Shown one piece after another: positions 61,450-64,000 of a stretch of DNA of 64,000 nucleotides. The position numbers and the translations under genes were made by a program. The notes beneath the pieces are model-generated. The model saw only the letters and a program-made list of their open reading frames with translations. It was not told where the DNA came from and did not search any database. Origin of the DNA: Chryseobacterium sp. JUb7 (GTDB taxonomy: Bacteria; Bacteroidota; Bacteroidia; Flavobacteriales; Weeksellaceae). Within the stretch, counting starts at the first letter, position 1. Every line of letters begins with the position of its first letter. The stretch is from contig NZ_JANUFF010000003.1 in NCBI RefSeq assembly GCF_024806495.1, positions 398,015 through 462,014 of the forward strand. The letters are read 5' to 3'.

Positions 61450-61494
61450 GGCTGGAGTTGTTGGTTGATAGATTTTGATTAACAACTACCAGCC
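61450..61494. repeat. Stem-loop between rtcB and the nucleotidyltransferase-fold gene
   Basis: GGCTGG (61450-61455) / CCAGCC (61489-61494) and GTTGTT (61457-61462) / AACAAC (61481-61486) can form a bulged stem. It lies in the only long gap (83 bases) of the operon, so it may be a repeat or a processing or attenuation site. Confidence 0.5.
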
Positions 61495-61521
61495 ATCAAC
61501 AATCAACAAAAATTAACAAAA

Positions 61522-62067
61522 ATGGGAGCACCACACAATATAAAAAGATACGGTGAAGTCTGGCCGGAATTTAGAATTGAACACGGACTGGAAATTTTAG
61601 AAAAATTAAAAGATAAAGTTATTTTATCAGGAGGATGGGCGTGGCATTTTATGTCTGAAATCGGGCATACAGAATATAAGCATGCTCATGACCACAAGGA
61701 TATTGATGTTTTTGTAAGGAAAGAAAATGTGGCTGAAGTGGTTATGATTCTTCAGCAGGAAGGGTTTCAGAAAGTTTGGACACGCTATGATCATTTACCA
61801 AGTAAAGAGAACTTTCGCAGATATGAGAAGACAATCGAATTGGGAAGCGGAAAATTTCACAGAATTACAATTGATTTTTTTGAAAGAAATGATTTAGAAA
61901 CTGTTGAAACAAACGGATTTACTGTTGTAAAACCTGATGTTTTACTTTCGTTTTACAGAAATATTCATTCCAGCGATAAATGTTGGGCGGTGATGGCTGC
62001 AAAAAATTTATTACAAAAGGGAATTGATCCTGTAGGTCATCCGCGATTAAGTGAAATGCCAAAATAG
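61522..62067 (+). CDS. Nucleotidyltransferase-fold protein
   Basis: 181 residues. The pattern of a pol-beta-type nucleotidyltransferase is visible: LSGGWAWHFMSE (Gly37-Gly38 then helix), DHKDIDVFV with the first Asp pair (Asp60, Asp62), and FHRITIDFFE with the third Asp (about residue 116). This matches the minimal or MNT-like nucleotidyltransferase core seen in aminoglycoside and tRNA-modifying enzymes. The active-site aspartates are all present. It follows rtcB in the repair operon, so it may add or repair RNA ends; substrate unknown. Confidence 0.6.
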   Translation: MGAPHNIKRYGEVWPEFRIEHGLEILEKLKDKVILSGGWAWHFMSEIGHTEYKHAHDHKDIDVFVRKENVAEVVMILQQEGFQKVWTRYDHLPSKENFRRYEKTIELGSGKFHRITIDFFERNDLETVETNGFTVVKPDVLLSFYRNIHSSDKCWAVMAAKNLLQKGIDPVGHPRLSEMPK

Positions 62068-62069
62068 AA

Positions 62070-62657
62070 ATGAAAAAAATATACAAACAAGAATATTTCA
62101 ATTATCATGAAAGCATTCTCGTTGTCTGTCAGGATTGCGAGAACGATGCAACTGTGAAAAATGAATATTGTCATAAACAGACAACTTTAGAATGCAGGCA
62201 TTGTGATTTGAAGAAAACGGGATTGGATTTAATTGCTTATAAAGCTTTTATCAATCTTTATTGTCCGGTTTGTGCACATCAAATTCGTTATGAGCAAGGA
62301 AATTTTAAAGAAAAGCCTAAGAATATTAATGTAAAGTGTGATGAGTGTGATTCTTCATTTCAAATTCAGCCAAAAACAGAGAAATATTTGAACTCTTATC
62401 CGAAAGAAGAGGGCTTGATCCATGATCCTGTTTTCGGATGCCCGTATTATTTTCAGACAGATTTTAAAGGAAAATTATTCTGGGCAAAAAATATGGAACA
62501 TCTGTTGGAAATGGAAAATTATGTTTCGTCGGATCTTAGGATAAGGCTGCCTTACAAAATGCGGATGGTAGAAAAATTACCAACATTTATTAAAGATGCT
62601 AAAAACAGAGAAGCCATCTTAAAAATTTTACAAAAATGGAAAAACTTATACAAATAA
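62070..62657 (+). CDS. Double zinc-ribbon protein
   Basis: 195 residues. Four CxxC pairs: C20-x2-C23 (VVCQDCEN), C42-x2-C45 (LECRHCDL), C65-x2-C68 (LYCPVCAH) and C90-x2-C93 (VKCDECDS), enough for two structural zinc ribbons. A C-terminal stretch (about 110-195: FGCPYYFQTDFKGKLFWAKN) follows. Zinc ribbons in such proteins bind RNA or proteins. It begins 2 bases after the nucleotidyltransferase-fold gene and overlaps prfH by 22 bases, so it belongs to the operon. No named family. Confidence 0.7.
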   Translation: MKKIYKQEYFNYHESILVVCQDCENDATVKNEYCHKQTTLECRHCDLKKTGLDLIAYKAFINLYCPVCAHQIRYEQGNFKEKPKNINVKCDECDSSFQIQPKTEKYLNSYPKEEGLIHDPVFGCPYYFQTDFKGKLFWAKNMEHLLEMENYVSSDLRIRLPYKMRMVEKLPTFIKDAKNREAILKILQKWKNLYK

Positions 62658-63334
62658 CTTCAGGAAGAGGACCTTTAGAGTGCCAGTGGGTAGTCGCTAA
62701 AGTTCTGAAGGTCTTTCTTGAGGAAGCAAAAGATAACAATATAGACTACGAAATTATTCATCGTGAAAATGGTGATGAAAACCTGACCTTAAAATCTGTG
62801 ACTCTGCTTTTAAAAGGAAAAAAAGTAAGCGAATTTTTAAAAACCTGGCTGGGAAGTATTTCCTGGACAGGGAAAAGCACATTCCGAAAGCTGCATAAAA
62901 GAAGTAATTGGTTTATCGGAATTTTTGAACTGGAAGGTTTGGAGAAAGTTGGTTTTAATGAAAAAGATATTCAGTTTCAAACAACAAGAAGTCAGGGAAG
63001 TGGCGGACAGAATGTGAATAAAGTGAATACGGCTGTTCGTGCGACGCATATTCCCACAGGACACAGTGTTTTCGTACAGGATTCCCGTTCACAATTGGAA
63101 AATAAGAAACTGTCGGTCACAAGATTGAAAGAAAGGGTTTTGGAACAGAATATTATCCGGCTTCAGAAAAGAATGCAGGAAACCTGGAACAACCATCTCC
63201 AGGTACAAAGAGGAAACCCGATCCGTACATTTTCGGGAACAGATTTTAAAAAGAATTATCAGGAAAAATCTTTTAAAAAACAGAGAAATATCCTGAAAAA
63301 CGAATTAAAAAACTACAAAAATGACCTTAACTAA
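62636..63334 (+). CDS. prfH: Peptide chain release factor H
   Basis: 232 residues, matching E. coli PrfH nearly throughout: SGRGPLECQWVVAKVL (N-terminal), LGSISWTGKST, KRSNWFIGIF, then [44 protein letters not shown] with the GGQ (residues 123-125), and HLQVQRGNPIRTFSGTDF at the end. PrfH lacks the stop-codon-reading domain of RF1/RF2 and acts on damaged ribosomes; with RtcB2 it has been reported to repair the 16S rRNA decoding centre after ribotoxin cleavage. Overlaps the neighbours on both sides (22 and 14 bases), indicating tight coupling. Confidence 0.94.
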   Translation: MEKLIQITSGRGPLECQWVVAKVLKVFLEEAKDNNIDYEIIHRENGDENLTLKSVTLLLKGKKVSEFLKTWLGSISWTGKSTFRKLHKRSNWFIGIFELEGLEKVGFNEKDIQFQTTRSQGSGGQNVNKVNTAVRATHIPTGHSVFVQDSRSQLENKKLSVTRLKERVLEQNIIRLQKRMQETWNNHLQVQRGNPIRTFSGTDFKKNYQEKSFKKQRNILKNELKNYKNDLN

Positions 63335-63818
63335 AAGTAAATATTACTTCGAGGCTTTAGATAATTATCCCTATAGTTTACCGGATTGTCTGGAAGCGCT
63401 AAATTATGCATTGTCCTATGATCCCGAAGATGCAGACAGTCTGTGTCTGATGGGAAGGATCTACAGCGAGATGCTCATCGATTATGAAAAAGCAAAGCTG
63501 TATTTTGAAGAAGCGATGCTGTGCGATGTAACGAATTTAAATGTTCCTCAATATTATATCAAATGTCTGTTAGACAATGAGGATTTTAGGGAAGCTGAGA
63601 AGCTGATCCAATATTCATTGAAAATAAAAGGAATTGATAAAGCAACATTATGGTTTTACAGATCTTTGCTTTCAGAAAAAAGAGGAAGTTTTGCGAATGC
63701 TTTGAAATTTTTAGATGATGCAGAAAAGTTTTGCTTTACCGAATATAGCTTGAATGTTATAAAGGACCGCAAGAAATTTATCAAATCAAAAATGCCCAGA
63801 AAAAAGCAAAATGACTAG
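63321..63818 (+). CDS. TPR-like protein, last gene of the operon
   Basis: 165 residues of tetratricopeptide type: LPDCLEALNYALSYDPEDADSLCLMGRIYSEMLIDYEKAKLYFEEAMLCD (about 19-68), then YYIKCLLDNEDFREAEKLIQYSLKIKG and LWFYRSLLSEKRGSFANALKFLDDAEKFC. Three TPR-type helical pairs. It overlaps prfH by 14 bases. Its stop at 63816-63818 lies at the boundary with the IS element, so its true 3' end could have been changed by the insertion. Probably a partner-binding subunit; function unknown. Confidence 0.75.
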   Translation: MTLTKSKYYFEALDNYPYSLPDCLEALNYALSYDPEDADSLCLMGRIYSEMLIDYEKAKLYFEEAMLCDVTNLNVPQYYIKCLLDNEDFREAEKLIQYSLKIKGIDKATLWFYRSLLSEKRGSFANALKFLDDAEKFCFTEYSLNVIKDRKKFIKSKMPRKKQND

Positions 63819-64000
63819 TCCTAAAATAGGTTTACAAGTTATCAATTACAATATTAATCCGGAAGATGTTAATTTTCCGGATTTTTTATGCATTGTTTCC
63901 GGGGTTTTCATCTTCAGACTCAGATGTGGTCTTTTGTTGTTGTAAATATAAATACTTTCTTTAACCATTTGTTTTAAATCATGAATATTTTTGCATTTAT
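63815..64000. mobile_element. 3' end of an IS3-family insertion sequence (rest outside window)
   Basis: The transposase fragment at 63846-64000 and the immediate flank CTAGTCCTAAAATAGG (63815-63830), which reads like an element terminus. The left boundary is estimated and not proven by a matching inverted repeat, since the other end is outside the window. Confidence 0.7.
63846..64000 (-). CDS. IS3-family transposase, C-terminal part
   Basis: On the minus strand the frame runs from the right edge to TAA at 63846-63848 (about 51 residues). The stretch YIYNNKRPHLSLKMKTPET followed by MHKK is the end of the retroviral-type integrase core of IS3/IS150 transposases (the Y-N-x-x-R-P-H-x-S-L motif). 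The N-terminal part and catalytic DDE residues lie outside the window. It is not in phase with any plus-strand gene. Confidence 0.88.
   Translation of the reverse strand, partial: KCKNIHDLKQMVKESIYIYNNKRPHLSLKMKTPETMHKKSGKLTSSGLIL

Noticed and set aside
62636..63334. ArfB/YaeJ-type ribosome rescue factor
   Set aside because: It shares the GGQ loop, but the N-terminal region and the C-terminal RGNPIRTF motif match PrfH and the linkage with rtcB supports that.

Overview
ORGANISM. The window is chromosomal DNA of a member of the Bacteroidota, class Flavobacteriia, most likely Chryseobacterium or a close relative. The evidence is a low-GC genome, type IX secretion (T9SS) sorting domains of types A and B, Bacteroidota -7 promoter boxes (TAnnTTTG) in front of many genes, few strong Shine-Dalgarno sequences, and typical gene blocks such as bamD-rpoZ-coaBC-DUF4835-recN. 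LAYOUT, left to right. 1-7.2 kb: the end of lysA, a poxB-like pyruvate oxidase coupled to an MFS transporter, three tandem TonB-C-like secreted proteins, and miaB. 7.2-15.9 kb: a sigma-54 activator operon with an LptE-like lipoprotein and a long acidic TPR-like protein; then a leftward block (DUF4126, rnpA, tcdA, TatD-type hydrolase) and a divergent TetR regulator. 16-21.4 kb: bamD, rpoZ, coaBC, DUF4835, recN. 21.6-28.7 kb: an ABC-2-like exporter, a DyP peroxidase, an ECF sigma/anti-sigma/outer-membrane-protein operon, and an NSR-like S41 protease facing a double-glycine-leader peptide. 28.9-42.8 kb: divergent class II and class I fumarases, a His-rich small membrane protein, an AraC regulator, two large T9SS cargo proteins, an Ohr protein, an alpha/beta hydrolase and a T9SS GH13 amylase. 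42.8-43.4 kb: a gene-free stretch with a dense cluster of DnaA-box-like 9-mers (candidate oriC), followed by a SAM-I riboswitch. 43.4-58.7 kb: a riboswitch-led TonB-dependent receptor, an APC permease, prfA, a prolyl oligopeptidase, the methylmalonyl-CoA mutase large subunit, and a leftward DUF4836/ABC operon. 58.7-59.3 kb: a short structured transcript and dispersed repeats. 59.3-63.8 kb: a six-gene operon containing RtcB RNA ligase and release factor PrfH. 63.8 kb to the end: the 3' end of an IS3-family transposase. HOW THE GENES WORK TOGETHER. Most of the window is conserved housekeeping plus the envelope and secretion genes usual in this group. Three places deserve most attention. The rtcB-prfH operon is a ribosome/RNA damage repair module that carries four extra proteins: a basic protein, a nucleotidyltransferase-fold protein, a double zinc ribbon and a TPR protein. 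The DnaA-box cluster is a strong candidate replication origin although no dnaA gene is nearby. The SAM riboswitch sits in front of a TonB receptor and, after it, an amino-acid permease, which suggests a methionine or methionine-precursor uptake pathway. No tRNA, rRNA, CRISPR array or prophage was seen.
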